From: Segetibacter sp. 3557_3
GTDB lineage: Bacteria; Bacteroidota; Bacteroidia; Chitinophagales; Chitinophagaceae
Direction: 5' to 3'
DNA length: 64,000 bases
Assembly (NCBI RefSeq): GCF_004354985.1
Contig: NZ_SMSK01000003.1
Coordinates: 62,001 to 126,000 of the forward strand
In this document: piece after piece, positions 26,995 to 36,946 of the stretch
Layout: the number at the start of each line of letters is the position of its first letter
Position numbering within the stretch: the first letter of the stretch is position 1
The notes under the pieces: generated by a model
The model's database searches: none
Told to the model about the DNA's origin: nothing
What the model saw: only the letters and a program-made list of their open reading frames with translations
Program-made: the position numbers and the translations under genes

Positions 26995-27771
26995 GTGGAG
27001 CAAAGCATATTAAACCTGTTCAAATTAAACGGACATACCGCACTCATTGTAGGTGGTAATCGCGGACTCGGTCTTGCAATGGCCAAAGCGCTTGCTGAAG
27101 CCGGCGCAAACATCTCCATTGCTGCAAGAGACAATAAGGCATCGGCAGAAGCAGGCGAACTGTTGCGTTCGCAATATGGCGTGCAGTGCATCGAACAAAA
27201 TTGCGACGTGTCTGATGAAGATAGCGTTCGCAAGGCTGTTGAAGAAACCGTTTCCGCTTTCGGAAAAATCGACATACTGGTCAACTCCGCGGGCATCAAC
27301 ATCAGGGGCTCCATCGAAGACCTTACGCTGGACGAATTTCAAAAAGTACAGCAGGTGAATGTTACCGGTTCATGGTTGGCCTGTAAATATGTTGTGCCGG
27401 TTATGAAACAAAACGGCTACGGCCGGATTATCAATGTGGGCTCAATGCTGTCGGTAACGGCCATAGCAGATCGAACACCTTATGCTACCAGCAAAGGTGC
27501 GATCCTTCAACTTACCCGCTCCCTTGCCATGGAACTTGCCACACAAGGCATTAACGTTAACGCAATACTCCCCGGGCCATTTGCCACCGACCTCAACCTG
27601 CCTTTGTTAAACGACCCGGAAAAGTATAAAGCTTTTATCGCGAAAGTGCCTATGGGGCGTTGGGGTGAATTGCATGAAATTGGTGGGATTGCACTCTATC
27701 TTGCCAGTCCTGCTTCCAGTTTTGCAACAGGTGGATGCTTCTCCGTTGACGGTGGTTGGGTTGTGCCTTAG
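26995..27771 (+). CDS. SDR-family oxidoreductase
   Basis: The product has 258 residues with a GTG start. It is a classical short-chain dehydrogenase: the nucleotide-binding 'VGGNRGLGLAMA' near residue 20, 'NSAGI' and the catalytic Tyr163/Lys167 in 'YATSKGA', plus 'VNAILPGPFATDLN' and the C-terminal 'FATGGCFSVDGGWVVP'. The 'VGGNRG' variant replaces the usual TGGxxG start. It follows the dehydratase by 15 bp. In context it may oxidise a 2-keto-3-deoxy sugar acid or interconvert a keto-aldonate; gluconate 5-dehydrogenase-like activity is an alternative. Confidence 0.9.
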   Translation: MEQSILNLFKLNGHTALIVGGNRGLGLAMAKALAEAGANISIAARDNKASAEAGELLRSQYGVQCIEQNCDVSDEDSVRKAVEETVSAFGKIDILVNSAGINIRGSIEDLTLDEFQKVQQVNVTGSWLACKYVVPVMKQNGYGRIINVGSMLSVTAIADRTPYATSKGAILQLTRSLAMELATQGINVNAILPGPFATDLNLPLLNDPEKYKAFIAKVPMGRWGELHEIGGIALYLASPASSFATGGCFSVDGGWVVP

Positions 27772-27820
27772 CCCCCGCTTATAAACCTAATCTTCATTAC
27801 CGACGATAACGATTGTTTAT

Positions 27821-28855
27821 ATGTCTAAAGAACCTATACGTATTGTACAGCTTGTACATCCTTCAAGTGGCAGGCAGGTAGCCCTGGTACAGGAGCCATA
27901 CCTGCAGTTGCTGAAAGCTGCCTCGGTTTATGCCCTTGCGCTCGAAGCAATTGATGCTAGCCTGTCGATTGCTGAACTCATCCCGGAACAGTTAACCGGG
28001 GAGTCGGTCGACTACAATGCCGTGTATGACGGTACATCTCCATGGAGATTATTGCCATCGTTTGATCACCCGGATGGACCCTTTGGTTGTACGGTTTCCG
28101 GTACCGGGCTTACCCATAAGAACAGTGCTTTGAATCGCCAGATGATGCATCGTTCTGCCAACGATAAGCCAACGGATAGTATGGTGATGTACGAGTGGGG
28201 TGTCAACGGCGGTTCGCCTTCGGCGGGCAGTATCGGCACTCAACCAGAATGGTTTTATAAAGGAAACGGTACCCTGTTAAAGGCACACAACGAGCCGCTC
28301 GAAGTGCCCGCTTACGCCAATGATGGCGGAGAAGAACCGGAGATTGCCGGCGTATATGTTGTTGATGAGCGGGGTCAGCCATGGAGGCTTGGCTTTACTA
28401 CAGCAAATGAATTTTCCGATCACGTGATGGAGAAAAAAAACTACCTCTACCTCGCCCCTTCAAAGCTTCGCAATTGTGCAATCGGACCCGAGTTGGTGCT
28501 CGATGAAAGCTTTACCGCGCTACAGGGCAGGGTGCAAATTCTACGGAACAACCAGGTGTTGTGGTCGGCAGAAATAAATACCGGCGAGTCAAACATGGCG
28601 CACAGTCTTGCAAATCTTGAACACCATCACTTTAAATATGCCTGTCACCGGGTTCCGCTGCAGGCGCATGTGCATTTTTTTGGTGCAGACGCTTTCAGTT
28701 TCGGCAGCAACGTGGTATTGGAAGAAGGCGACATGATGCAGATACACTGGCAGGGGATGGGGCGGCCGTTGAGAAATCCGCTCCGCATTTCCGGTGAAAC
28801 CGACACCCTCGTAGAAGTCAGAACGTTTGCTGCTGCCGGGGTGTATGGACGATGA
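27821..28855 (+). CDS. AraD1/GguC-type FAH-superfamily protein
   Basis: The product has 344 residues. It matches the AraD1 family of the fumarylacetoacetate-hydrolase superfamily over its whole length: 'VSGTGLTHKNSA', 'EWGVNGGSPSAGSIGTQPEWFYKG', 'GGEEPEIAGVYVV', 'NEFSDHVMEKKNYLYLAPSK' and 'NMAHSLANLEHHHFKY'. The acidic metal site expected of the fold (E..E..D) is present. AraD1-type proteins act on 2-keto-3-deoxy pentonates or related acids; a diketo-acid hydrolase role is possible beside the SDR. It follows the SDR by 49 bp in the same direction. Confidence 0.88.
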   Translation: MSKEPIRIVQLVHPSSGRQVALVQEPYLQLLKAASVYALALEAIDASLSIAELIPEQLTGESVDYNAVYDGTSPWRLLPSFDHPDGPFGCTVSGTGLTHKNSALNRQMMHRSANDKPTDSMVMYEWGVNGGSPSAGSIGTQPEWFYKGNGTLLKAHNEPLEVPAYANDGGEEPEIAGVYVVDERGQPWRLGFTTANEFSDHVMEKKNYLYLAPSKLRNCAIGPELVLDESFTALQGRVQILRNNQVLWSAEINTGESNMAHSLANLEHHHFKYACHRVPLQAHVHFFGADAFSFGSNVVLEEGDMMQIHWQGMGRPLRNPLRISGETDTLVEVRTFAAAGVYGR

Positions 28856-28862
28856 ACCTATG

Positions 28863-29372
28863 GGTATTTTCATTGCGACGGAGGAGGAATCTCGTTTTAA
28901 GTGATGAGAGATGAACGATGAGAGATGAGACTTGATGTTTGAATTGTTTCCACAAATGCGGGAGGACAGGGCTATTGTCATTCTGACGAGGGAGGAATCC
29001 CTTTAGGTAGATATGAGAGATGAACGATGAGTGATGAGACGTGATGTTTTTGTCGTTTCTGCACAGGCGGGATGACAGGGGCATTGTCATTTGGACGAAG
29101 GAGGAATCCTTCAGGTAGATATGAGAGATGAACGATGAGAGATGAGACGTGATGGTTTTGTCGTTTCTACACAGGTGGGACGACAGGGGCATTGTCATCC
29201 CGACAAAGGAGGAATCCCTTCAGGTAGATATGAGAGATGAACGATGAGAGATGAGACGTGATGTTTTTGTCGTTTCTCCACAAACGTGGCAGGCCATTAT
29301 CATTCCGTTGATGGAGTAATCCCTTCGGGTAGATTTGAGAGATGAACGATGAGAGATGAGATCCCTCATAGC
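28863..29372. repeat. Five-copy ~108-bp intergenic tandem repeat
   Basis: The segment GAGAGATGAACGATGAG recurs at 28906, 29015, 29123, 29232 and 29337, a period of 105-109 bp. Each unit also holds GGAGGAATCC and a GACAGGGGCATTGTCAT-like stretch. The copies are degenerate at the outer ends and most alike in the middle, and both halves of the unit are conserved, so this is not a CRISPR. Minus-strand frames across it are repeat artefacts. Confidence 0.8.
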
Positions 29373-29438
29373 CCCGGATGACATTCAATTATACCATACT
29401 TACCCGCATATCTTTTCCCCAGTACATAACCAACGTTA

Positions 29439-30749
29439 ATGAACGACCAGCAATTAATGGCGCCCGACAAACCCCTGAAGCTGAGATGGCTGATGGTAAG
29501 CTTTGCATTTTTCGCTACCGTACTCAACTATGTTCACCGGCTTTCGTTCAATTACCTGAGTGCAGACGGTGAACTCCGGAAACTGATACCGGACGATGCT
29601 TTTGGTTATATCGGAACGGCATTTTTTGTCGCCTATATGTTGTCGAATGCCTTTTCAGGTTTTGTAATCGACAAGCTTGGTACCCGGATTGGGTACTCCC
29701 TGTGTATGGCTTTCTGGACGACTGCCGGTCTTGTACATGCATTTGCCATTACCCCGCTTCAATTTGGAATTTGCAGGTTTTTCCTGGGTATAGGTGAAGC
29801 CGGTAACTGGCCCGCTGCAATTAAACTTACAGGTGAATGGTTTCCTCCACACGAACGCTCTACTGCAAGCGGCATATTCAACAGCGGTTCAGCGCTTGGG
29901 GCCATCATCGTTCCCCCGCTCATCGCCTATATGGGAACCCGGTATGGCTGGCAGTCGACCTTTATTATCTTGGGCGTATTTGGCTATTTGTGGCTGGCTG
30001 TATTTTGGTTTTCGTATTATACCCCCGGCCGGGTTGCGAACGAGTCCAAAGCCCGCGTCATTCCGCCCTTAAAATTATTGAAGACCCGTTTTGTAAGCAT
30101 GTTCCTGTTGGCGAAAATCTTTATTGAACCAATCTGGTATTTTGTAACGTTCTGGATCGGTCGATACCTGGTAGATGTACATCACTGGGACCTGAAGATG
30201 ATCGGCTGGTATGCAATGATCCCTTTTATTATGGCAGACGTCGGCAATATCGCAGGCGGATACTTTACCCAATTCATCATCAAAAAAGGGGTGCCCATTC
30301 CAAAGGCCCGGAAAATTGCAATTGGATTATCCGGGGCAATCATGGGCTTCTCCTTATTACTCGGCCCATTCGTGATTACGACACCCATGACGGCGCTAAT
30401 TATATTCGGACTAGCTGGTTTTGGTTATACTTCTTATACGGCTAATGCACTTGCTATCCCGGGTGACGTTGTGCCGAAAAGTTCTGCCGCATCGGCCTGG
30501 GGGCTCGCCTGTATTGGCAATGGTATAGGCGGTGCAATTTTTCAGAGTCTGTCAGGTATAACGCTGAAGTCGGTCTCAAAAAGTCATGATTATACAACCG
30601 CGTACAATATTTTATTTCTAGGCTTTGGTGCCCTTGTGATTATAGGTATATTGATCATGTTATTTGGCATGGGGCCATATACGAGGAACCAGGAATTGGA
30701 TGATTATGCACACGCCCCAACAGATCCGGCACCAGCATTGGCCGTTTAA
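29439..30749 (+). CDS. MFS transporter of the hexuronate (ExuT-like) family
   Basis: The product has 436 residues and about 12 membrane segments. It is of the anion:cation symporter branch: 'NYVHRLSFNYLS', the loop 2-3 motif 'DKLGTRIGYS', 'RFFLGIGEAGNWPAAIKLTGEWFPPHERSTASGIFNSG' (given in parts: RFFLGIGEAGNWPAA, GEWFPPHERSTA) and 'GIGGAIFQSLSG'. Members import hexuronates or aldonates with protons. Placed after the dehydratase, SDR and AraD1 genes, it probably imports their substrate, though the repeat array separates it from them by 583 bp. Confidence 0.9.
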   Translation: MNDQQLMAPDKPLKLRWLMVSFAFFATVLNYVHRLSFNYLSADGELRKLIPDDAFGYIGTAFFVAYMLSNAFSGFVIDKLGTRIGYSLCMAFWTTAGLVHAFAITPLQFGICRFFLGIGEAGNWPAAIKLTGEWFPPHERSTASGIFNSGSALGAIIVPPLIAYMGTRYGWQSTFIILGVFGYLWLAVFWFSYYTPGRVANESKARVIPPLKLLKTRFVSMFLLAKIFIEPIWYFVTFWIGRYLVDVHHWDLKMIGWYAMIPFIMADVGNIAGGYFTQFIIKKGVPIPKARKIAIGLSGAIMGFSLLLGPFVITTPMTALIIFGLAGFGYTSYTANALAIPGDVVPKSSAASAWGLACIGNGIGGAIFQSLSGITLKSVSKSHDYTTAYNILFLGFGALVIIGILIMLFGMGPYTRNQELDDYAHAPTDPAPALAV

Positions 30750-31396
30750 CCGCAATTTCGTTTCGCTTTATTCATCCACAACAAGACGCAGTGGTAAACA
30801 TCTTTTAATTGCGCCTGATACATGTGTTCACCTGATCACAACTAGCTATAGCGGGAATATCCCGATATGATTTGATTCGCCTTGTTTAAAGCTTTATTTA
30901 TAATTAAGCAACCGGGATCAGCAGACTTCGGCTGCCCGTATGTTTCACCCGGTCTGCCGTCCATATCCGTATACGCAAGATCGATTGCACCGCACCTTCA
31001 CACCAAGCTTCATGCTGCACGATAGTGATAGAATTTGGGTTATCCTCTAAGAAACTTGAAGAAAAGCCATTTTGATTGCGGGCTCTGTTAAACTGAGCAC
31101 CAATGAGACGCTCATTTGAACGCGTGAGCGGTTAACATCGACTTAATCGTTACAGCCAAAACTTCTTCCACGATAGCCCGTGCAACCATCCGGGTATTTC
31201 ATTCCTCTATAGTCAGGGTTTACCAGGTATAGCCACACGGTACGATCAACCGATCACCGTTCGGATAGAAATATCCGGGAATTTATACCTGAATATTGTT
31301 TTCTGCGTTTTAAGCACGCTAACTCCTGCGCGGGCAGAAAGCATCGCTTAAAGACGGGATTAAACCCGCGCTAACCCTAACACCCTTAACCCGATC
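30750..31396. other. Intergenic gap without recognised gene
   Basis: This ~650-bp region lies between the transporter and a large surface-protein gene. A small hairpin, CGGGA/TCCCG at about 30852-30864, lies near its left end without a strong T-run. No coding frame or repeat was supported. Confidence 0.45.
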
Positions 31397-34102
31397 ATGA
31401 AAAAACACCTGTTCTTTTGGATGGTATTCCTGTGCGCATTATCGAGCCGGGTTTATGCTCAAGGTTGCCCTGTTAACATCGACTTCGAAGGAGGTGACTT
31501 CACCAACTGGGATTGTTTTACGGGCACCACCAAGGCTGACAGCGGCAACAATTCCTTCCTGTTGACCCCTTCCCAGCCTGTTAAAGGCAGGCACGAAATC
31601 ATCTCGGCGACTACGCCCTCGGCGTTAGATAAATACGGCAAGTTTCCACAACTGTGTCCATACGGGGGCAAATATTCTGTAAAGCTTGGCAATGATCTGA
31701 CTGGCTCGGAAGCTGAAGGACTCTCTTATACATTCCAGGTTCCGGCAAATGTTGACACGTTTAGCTTTACTTATTTTTACGCGGTTGTTTTCCAGGATCC
31801 GGATCATTCAATGATACAACAGCCAAGATTCTTTGTGACGGCATATGATGTTGAAACCGGGAAGATCATCAACTGCGCTTCCTATGATTATGTAGCAAAT
31901 GGAGCCATCCCGGGATTTGAGGTGTCCTCGGTTGGATCGGATGTGCTTTTTAAAAACTGGTCACCTGCTTCAATTGAATTTGCCGGCCTGGCAAACCATA
32001 CCGTACGATTGGAATTTAAAACTGCGGATTGTACATTGGGCGGCCATTTCGGATACGCATACGTAGATGTAGGTTCCGGTTGTTCTAATCTCCTCGCAAC
32101 AGCGCCTTATTGCATACAGTCTGATGCTGTAATTCTAAATGCCCCTTATGGCTTTCAAAGCTATACCTGGTTTAACAGCGACTACAGTACTGTTATTGGT
32201 TCCCAGCGTTCACTTACCCTGAGTCCGCCACCTGCTACCGACGGTATGTTTCACGTATCTATGATCCCCTACCCGGGTTACGGGTGTATGGATACAGCTC
32301 ATGCCATTGTAACGCCGATAGGAATCCCAGATACGCCAACGGGACCTGATACCCTGGACTTTTGCCAGTATGAGAATTTACCCCAGGTAACTGCTACTCC
32401 GAGCCCGGGTTGTGATTTAATCTGGTACACCAGCAAGGATGGTGGTATTGGAAGTGAAAAGCCGCCCGTGCCCAAGACAAATGTGCCCGCGGTTTTCGAG
32501 TACTATGTGTCGCAAAAGGTGTTGTTTGGTTGTGAAAGTTTCCGGCGCAGGATAGTGGTCCGGATTAACCCCATGCCCACAACAATGTTTACCACCAACA
32601 TCAGCAGACAGTGCCAGACCGATAACTTATTCAGCTTTAAAAGTACTTCGTCTAACCTTCGGAATACGACCTATACCTGGGACTTCGGCGATGGAGTGGT
32701 GCAATCTTCGGCAACAGACTCGATCATATCGCATGTGTATGCTAATTCAGGAAACTTTGTTGTAAAACTGAAAGTGCTTAATGATCCGAAATGTGCCGTA
32801 GAGCGGATACAAAACGTAACCGTTGTACCTAAACCATCTTCAACTTTTACGTACCCGGTTAATATTTGCGAAAAGCAAACCCAGTTGAACATTGTAAATA
32901 CATCTGCGGTTGCGGGTGGGGTATCAACCATTAATAAGTGGTGGTGGAACGTGAACGGTACAATATATACCACTCAAAACACGCCATCGTTTGTACCAGT
33001 ATCGCCGGTGAATATACCTGTTCAGCTTGTTGTTACTACAGCAGAAGGATGCCGGTCTGATACCAACAAAACCATGCTTCCGGTACGGCACCGGCCCGTT
33101 GCCGGATTTAAGTTTACAAAACCACTGTGTGATAACGAAATGATCAGTTTTAGCGACTTTTCAGCGATGCCAACTGGTGGTGGTGCTGAGCGGATCAACA
33201 AATGGCATTGGCAATTTGCGGGCTCAGCCACTGTTACAACGCAGCACCCGTCGGTCCGCTTAAGTGCAGGTCTACAGCACGCAAAATTGGTAGCGGAGTC
33301 AGAATATGGGTGCAGAAGTATTGAAGCAGACAGTTCTTTTATCATCAATCCTAAACCTGCTATCCAACTTTCGGTAAACGACTCCTGTGTTTTCCGGGTG
33401 ATACGTTATAGCGCAGTTGACCTTGCCGGCACTGTAGACAAATGGTATTGGAACTTTGGTGGTGGACTGAAAGAGGACGTTCCTGTGATTACCAAAATGT
33501 TTAACCGCGAAGGAACACATCCATTCACCTTACTTGCTCAAACAGTACACGGTTGTAAGGACACGATCATTCGACCTTTCACCATCTTTGATAATAAGGC
33601 CTATGCGGGAAAGGATACAACTGCGGCAATGGGTGAACCCGTGCAGTTATTTGGACATGGTGGCGCGAATGTGCGATATACCTGGACCCCAACACTGGGA
33701 TTGAACGACGGCAGCAAGGAAAATCCTGTTGCAACGCTCGATAAAGAGCAGGAATACAAGCTTGATGCGGTTACGGATAAAGGCTGTGACAGCCATACTT
33801 CAATCAGGATAAAAAGGTACAAGGGTCCGGATATTTATATTCCGACTGCATTTACACCAAATAGCGACGGTCTGAACGATCACCTGAAGGTTTTCCCAAT
33901 TGGTACAAAGTCTTTTGAGTTTTTTGCAGTCTACAACCGCTATGGCGAAAGGATATATTACACAACAGATCAACTGCAAGGATGGGATGGCACATACAAA
34001 GGGGAAAAGCTGGGTACTGGCAACTTCGTTGTGGTGGCAAAGGCTACCGATTATAAAGGGAACCCAATGCTAAAAAAAGAGAACGTGGTTTTGATCAGGT
34101 AA
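31397..34102 (+). CDS. PKD-domain surface protein with gliding-type T9SS C-terminal domain
   Basis: The product has 901 residues. A signal peptide (to about residue 22, 'SSRVYAQG') is followed by a ~220-residue beta domain, Ig/PKD-like repeats (clear PKD at 'YTWDFGDGVV...ISHVYANSGNFVVKLKV', ~425-480, with related units to ~735) and the gliding-motility-associated C-terminal domain ('YIPTAFTPNSDGLNDHLKVFP' split at about residue 815 to the end). That domain directs type IX secretion and cell-surface attachment (type B). A terminator-like hairpin follows at 34181. Function is probably adhesion; no enzyme motif is visible. Confidence 0.9.
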   Translation: MKKHLFFWMVFLCALSSRVYAQGCPVNIDFEGGDFTNWDCFTGTTKADSGNNSFLLTPSQPVKGRHEIISATTPSALDKYGKFPQLCPYGGKYSVKLGNDLTGSEAEGLSYTFQVPANVDTFSFTYFYAVVFQDPDHSMIQQPRFFVTAYDVETGKIINCASYDYVANGAIPGFEVSSVGSDVLFKNWSPASIEFAGLANHTVRLEFKTADCTLGGHFGYAYVDVGSGCSNLLATAPYCIQSDAVILNAPYGFQSYTWFNSDYSTVIGSQRSLTLSPPPATDGMFHVSMIPYPGYGCMDTAHAIVTPIGIPDTPTGPDTLDFCQYENLPQVTATPSPGCDLIWYTSKDGGIGSEKPPVPKTNVPAVFEYYVSQKVLFGCESFRRRIVVRINPMPTTMFTTNISRQCQTDNLFSFKSTSSNLRNTTYTWDFGDGVVQSSATDSIISHVYANSGNFVVKLKVLNDPKCAVERIQNVTVVPKPSSTFTYPVNICEKQTQLNIVNTSAVAGGVSTINKWWWNVNGTIYTTQNTPSFVPVSPVNIPVQLVVTTAEGCRSDTNKTMLPVRHRPVAGFKFTKPLCDNEMISFSDFSAMPTGGGAERINKWHWQFAGSATVTTQHPSVRLSAGLQHAKLVAESEYGCRSIEADSSFIINPKPAIQLSVNDSCVFRVIRYSAVDLAGTVDKWYWNFGGGLKEDVPVITKMFNREGTHPFTLLAQTVHGCKDTIIRPFTIFDNKAYAGKDTTAAMGEPVQLFGHGGANVRYTWTPTLGLNDGSKENPVATLDKEQEYKLDAVTDKGCDSHTSIRIKRYKGPDIYIPTAFTPNSDGLNDHLKVFPIGTKSFEFFAVYNRYGERIYYTTDQLQGWDGTYKGEKLGTGNFVVVAKATDYKGNPMLKKENVVLIR

Positions 34103-34180
34103 AAACACCACCCAGCGTTTATAATTGCGTGCTTTAAAATCCGAAAATTATTCAACGCCAACAACCTATACCATTGCCGT

Positions 34181-34210
34181 AGAAAGGTGTCTCGATCCAG
34201 ACACCTTTCT
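34181..34210 (+). terminator. Terminator-like hairpin after the PKD gene
   Basis: A perfect 11-bp stem, AGAAAGGTGTC/GACACCTTTCT (34181-34191 and 34200-34210), has an 8-nt loop. The following T content is modest. It lies 78 bp after the stop. Confidence 0.65.
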
Positions 34211-34415
34211 GCATTTAGACGATTTCTTCAATGGCCTATTTATCGCTAACCAATTGAAGACTGCCGGCAGACAATAACTTTAGACCTATTGATTATCCCG
34301 TTAATGCTTGCGGGTGTGCAAACACCATATATCATAAGGAAAATACCTGTTGATCGCCAAAGGATGGTTCCGGATGTAAATCTTAACGCATCTATACCAT
34401 AAGACTTCGGATAAT

Positions 34416-34448
34416 TTTTCGCTTGTTCCCGGCTTTGTACTAGTTTTG
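34416..34448 (+). promoter_or_regulatory. Candidate Bacteroidota promoter for the TlpA-like gene
   Basis: TAGTTTTG at 34441-34448 matches the -7 consensus TANNTTTG. Only a weak -33 match (TTTT around 34416) precedes it at about 21 bp. The leader to the ATG at 34484 would be roughly 30 nt. Confidence 0.4.
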
Positions 34449-34483
34449 TCTACCTAATGAGTAGACTATCTGCTCTCTAATCT

Positions 34484-35857
34484 ATGAATCATATTAGCCG
34501 CGTTTTAAGCCTCCTGGGTTTTTGTTTTGTGATATCTGTAACAACAAGTTTTGCCCGTCATTCGCCTCCACCTGTAATGAATCAGATGGTTGAACAATCA
34601 ACCGGGCTAAATATACCCTTTCTTGCATCTAACAATTATGCACTAATTGTTGCCGCTGACTCACTAATCTCAAATACGTTCCAACCAGCATCACCGGGCG
34701 CCGCTGTAGCCGTAGCTGGTAAGTGGCGGGGTGTTTTCATTTATAAGCCCGGGGTAGAAGTGCCTTTTAATTTTGAGATTGCAGGTAAAGAAGGTCAACC
34801 AAAAGTTTACCTCATTAATGGAGAGGAGCGTTTTGATGCGGGTAGCCTTCGCGTGATTGGCGACTCCGTAATTGTTCCGCTTGACCAGTTCGACAATGAA
34901 CTCGCCTTTAAAACGGGGATCAATACTATGGAAGGTGTTTTCCGCCGCCAGGATAAAACAGGTACGGCCATTCCGGTAGTTGCGCAGAAGGGGGTAAGCT
35001 ATCGTTTTAAAACCTCGACGAAAACACCAACTGCTGATATCTCCGGAACATACGACGTGGTGTTCCCCAGGAAGGATACTAAAAACGACAGCGCTGTTGG
35101 GTTATTCAAACAAGTTGGGAACCGGGTTAGCGCTACCATCTTAAGGGTGACCGGTGACTCCCGTTATCTTGACGGGGTAATCGATGGGAACCGATTTTAC
35201 CTATCTTCCTTTATCGGGTCGAGCCCATCGTACTACACAGGTATCGTTTCGGCAGACGGGAAAATACAGGGCGAGTCGGTTGGCCTGAAAGCCGCTCAAC
35301 CCTTTGTTGCGTTTGCGAACGAAAGTGCCTCGCTGCCGGATGCTTATTCACTAACATTTTTGAAAACCGGCTACCGTAAGTTTGACTTTTCATTTCCGAC
35401 TCCTGATGGTAAACGTTTATCGCCCGGTGATGACAAGTACAAAAACAAAGTTTTAATTGTAACCATCGGTGGAACCTGGTGCCCGAATTGTATGGACGAA
35501 GCTAATTTCTTAGCACCCTGGTACAAGGCTAATAAGAACAGGGGAGTCGAGGTTATTGCGATCCATTATGAGCGACAAGATGACCCTGCATTTGTGAACA
35601 AAGTACTGACCCGTTTTAAAACGAAGTTTGATATACAATACGACATTGTATTTGGGGGGCTCTCGGATAAACAGGCGGTTGCCGCTTCATTGCCATCGCT
35701 GAACAATTTCCTTTCTTTTCCTACAACTATCTTTATCGACAAACAAGGGAACGTTGCAAAGATACACACCGGCTTCACCGGGCCTGCAACGGGTAAGTTC
35801 TACGACCAATTTAAGGCAGACTTCAATGCCGAAGTAGACGAATTGCTAGGCAAGTAA
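34484..35857 (+). CDS. TlpA-like thioredoxin-fold protein, exported
   Basis: The product has 457 residues with a signal peptide ('VLSLLGFCFVISVTTSFA'). Residues ~70-290 form a beta domain seen in Bacteroidota TlpA-type proteins ('GKWRGVFIYKPGVEVPFNFEI'). Residues ~300-457 form a thioredoxin fold with the active-site Cys333-Pro-Asn-Cys336 in 'TWCPNCMDE' and the cis-Pro region 'SFPTTIFIDKQGNV'. Such proteins are periplasmic thiol-disulfide reductases. It is a single-gene unit with its own candidate promoter; its client proteins are unknown. Confidence 0.88.
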   Translation: MNHISRVLSLLGFCFVISVTTSFARHSPPPVMNQMVEQSTGLNIPFLASNNYALIVAADSLISNTFQPASPGAAVAVAGKWRGVFIYKPGVEVPFNFEIAGKEGQPKVYLINGEERFDAGSLRVIGDSVIVPLDQFDNELAFKTGINTMEGVFRRQDKTGTAIPVVAQKGVSYRFKTSTKTPTADISGTYDVVFPRKDTKNDSAVGLFKQVGNRVSATILRVTGDSRYLDGVIDGNRFYLSSFIGSSPSYYTGIVSADGKIQGESVGLKAAQPFVAFANESASLPDAYSLTFLKTGYRKFDFSFPTPDGKRLSPGDDKYKNKVLIVTIGGTWCPNCMDEANFLAPWYKANKNRGVEVIAIHYERQDDPAFVNKVLTRFKTKFDIQYDIVFGGLSDKQAVAASLPSLNNFLSFPTTIFIDKQGNVAKIHTGFTGPATGKFYDQFKADFNAEVDELLGK

Positions 35858-36079
35858 AAGCGGCTCCAATGAATGGTCTAACAATTGCTTCCGGCCGTTT
35901 CAGCCCCGTGGATTGAACCTGGCAAATACCTGGCTATCGAGCTTATAACACGCCGTCGCTGACGGATATTCATTTAGAAATTTGCATCGCAATTGATTAG
36001 CTTTTGATTACGCCTTTTACTACTACATTTGGGTTTATTCGGCAGCTTATTCCCAACCAGCTGTTTTTTAAACCTCATT

Positions 36080-36763
36080 ATGTCTACAACCACGAGCCAG
36101 TCGTTTTTCTACCGAAACGGTTTATCCATCGTAGTGCTATCATGCATGTTCATCACCTTGCTTGCACAATATTATACCGGCTGGCAAACACATAATGGGG
36201 AGCTGGAAGAACATGGTCGTGCTGCTTTGCCCTTTTTAAGTTACGCTACAAGTGGTCACTTTGTATCGGCAACGTTTGAGAACTGGGAAAGCGAGTTTTT
36301 GCAGATGGCGGTGTATGTATTGCTAACTGTTTCGCTCAGGCAAAAAGGCTCTGCCGAATCGAAGAAGTTGAAAGGTGAAGAAGGTGCGGGTGAAGAAGAT
36401 GTAGATCGGGCGCCGGTTCCGTCCCCGGATGCGCCATGGCCTGTTCGCAAAGGTGGGATCTGGCTAAAACTCTACAGTCATTCTCTATCTATTGTATTTG
36501 GGTTACTCTTCCTGATTTCGTTTTACCTGCATTTTCGGGGAAGCCTGATTAACGACAATGAAGAACTTGTAATGAAGGGAGAACCAAAACTGACCTCCGC
36601 AGAATATATTTCTACCAGCAGGTTTTGGTTTGAGTCGTTTCAGAACTGGCAGAGCGAGTTCTTGTCGGTAGCTGCTATCGTACTTTTTACGATTTGGTTT
36701 CGCCAAAAGGGTTCACCTGAGTCGAAACCAGTTGATGCTCCCATTAGTGAAACCGGCAAGTAA
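36080..36763 (+). CDS. DUF6766-family membrane protein
   Basis: The product has 227 residues from the ATG at 36080; the frame extends 17 codons further upstream but that part looks non-native. Two similar halves are visible: each has a hydrophobic segment, a 'G.L..H.' or 'E..F' turn and 'ENWESEFLQMAVYVLLTV' or 'QNWQSEFLSVAAIVLFTI', followed by 'RQKGS.ESK'. This is the DUF6766 pattern with about four membrane spans. Function is unknown. A charged linker rich in Glu and Pro (~115-145) joins the halves. It stands alone between the TlpA-like gene and lutA. Confidence 0.85.
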   Translation: MSTTTSQSFFYRNGLSIVVLSCMFITLLAQYYTGWQTHNGELEEHGRAALPFLSYATSGHFVSATFENWESEFLQMAVYVLLTVSLRQKGSAESKKLKGEEGAGEEDVDRAPVPSPDAPWPVRKGGIWLKLYSHSLSIVFGLLFLISFYLHFRGSLINDNEELVMKGEPKLTSAEYISTSRFWFESFQNWQSEFLSVAAIVLFTIWFRQKGSPESKPVDAPISETGK

Positions 36764-36946
36764 GTACAGCATAATGCAAGTTTTTTCAAATGCATTTAGC
36801 TGTTCCTGGATACAAAACTTTGCTTGGGTTAAACCTAAGACCCATGCTGTTATGCGCTTTCGGTGCCTGATCTAAACGGAAAAAACTGATATTTACACCT
36901 CAAACCAGGTGACTGAAGAAAAGTATATAAGTAATAGACTAAACAT

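Larger units (their letters stand above)
34103..34483. other. Intergenic region with terminator and candidate promoter
   Basis: This 381-bp region holds the hairpin at 34181-34210 that ends the upstream unit and a TAGTTTTG -7-like box at 34441-34448 ahead of the TlpA-like gene. Nothing else was recognised. Confidence 0.5.

Noticed and set aside
28863..29372. CRISPR array
   Set aside because: Units are conserved across their entire length and there are no unique spacers or cas genes.
28589..29388. Three minus-strand frames with repeated HLSSFISH segments
   Set aside because: They are translations of the ~108-bp intergenic tandem repeat and overlap a real gene end.
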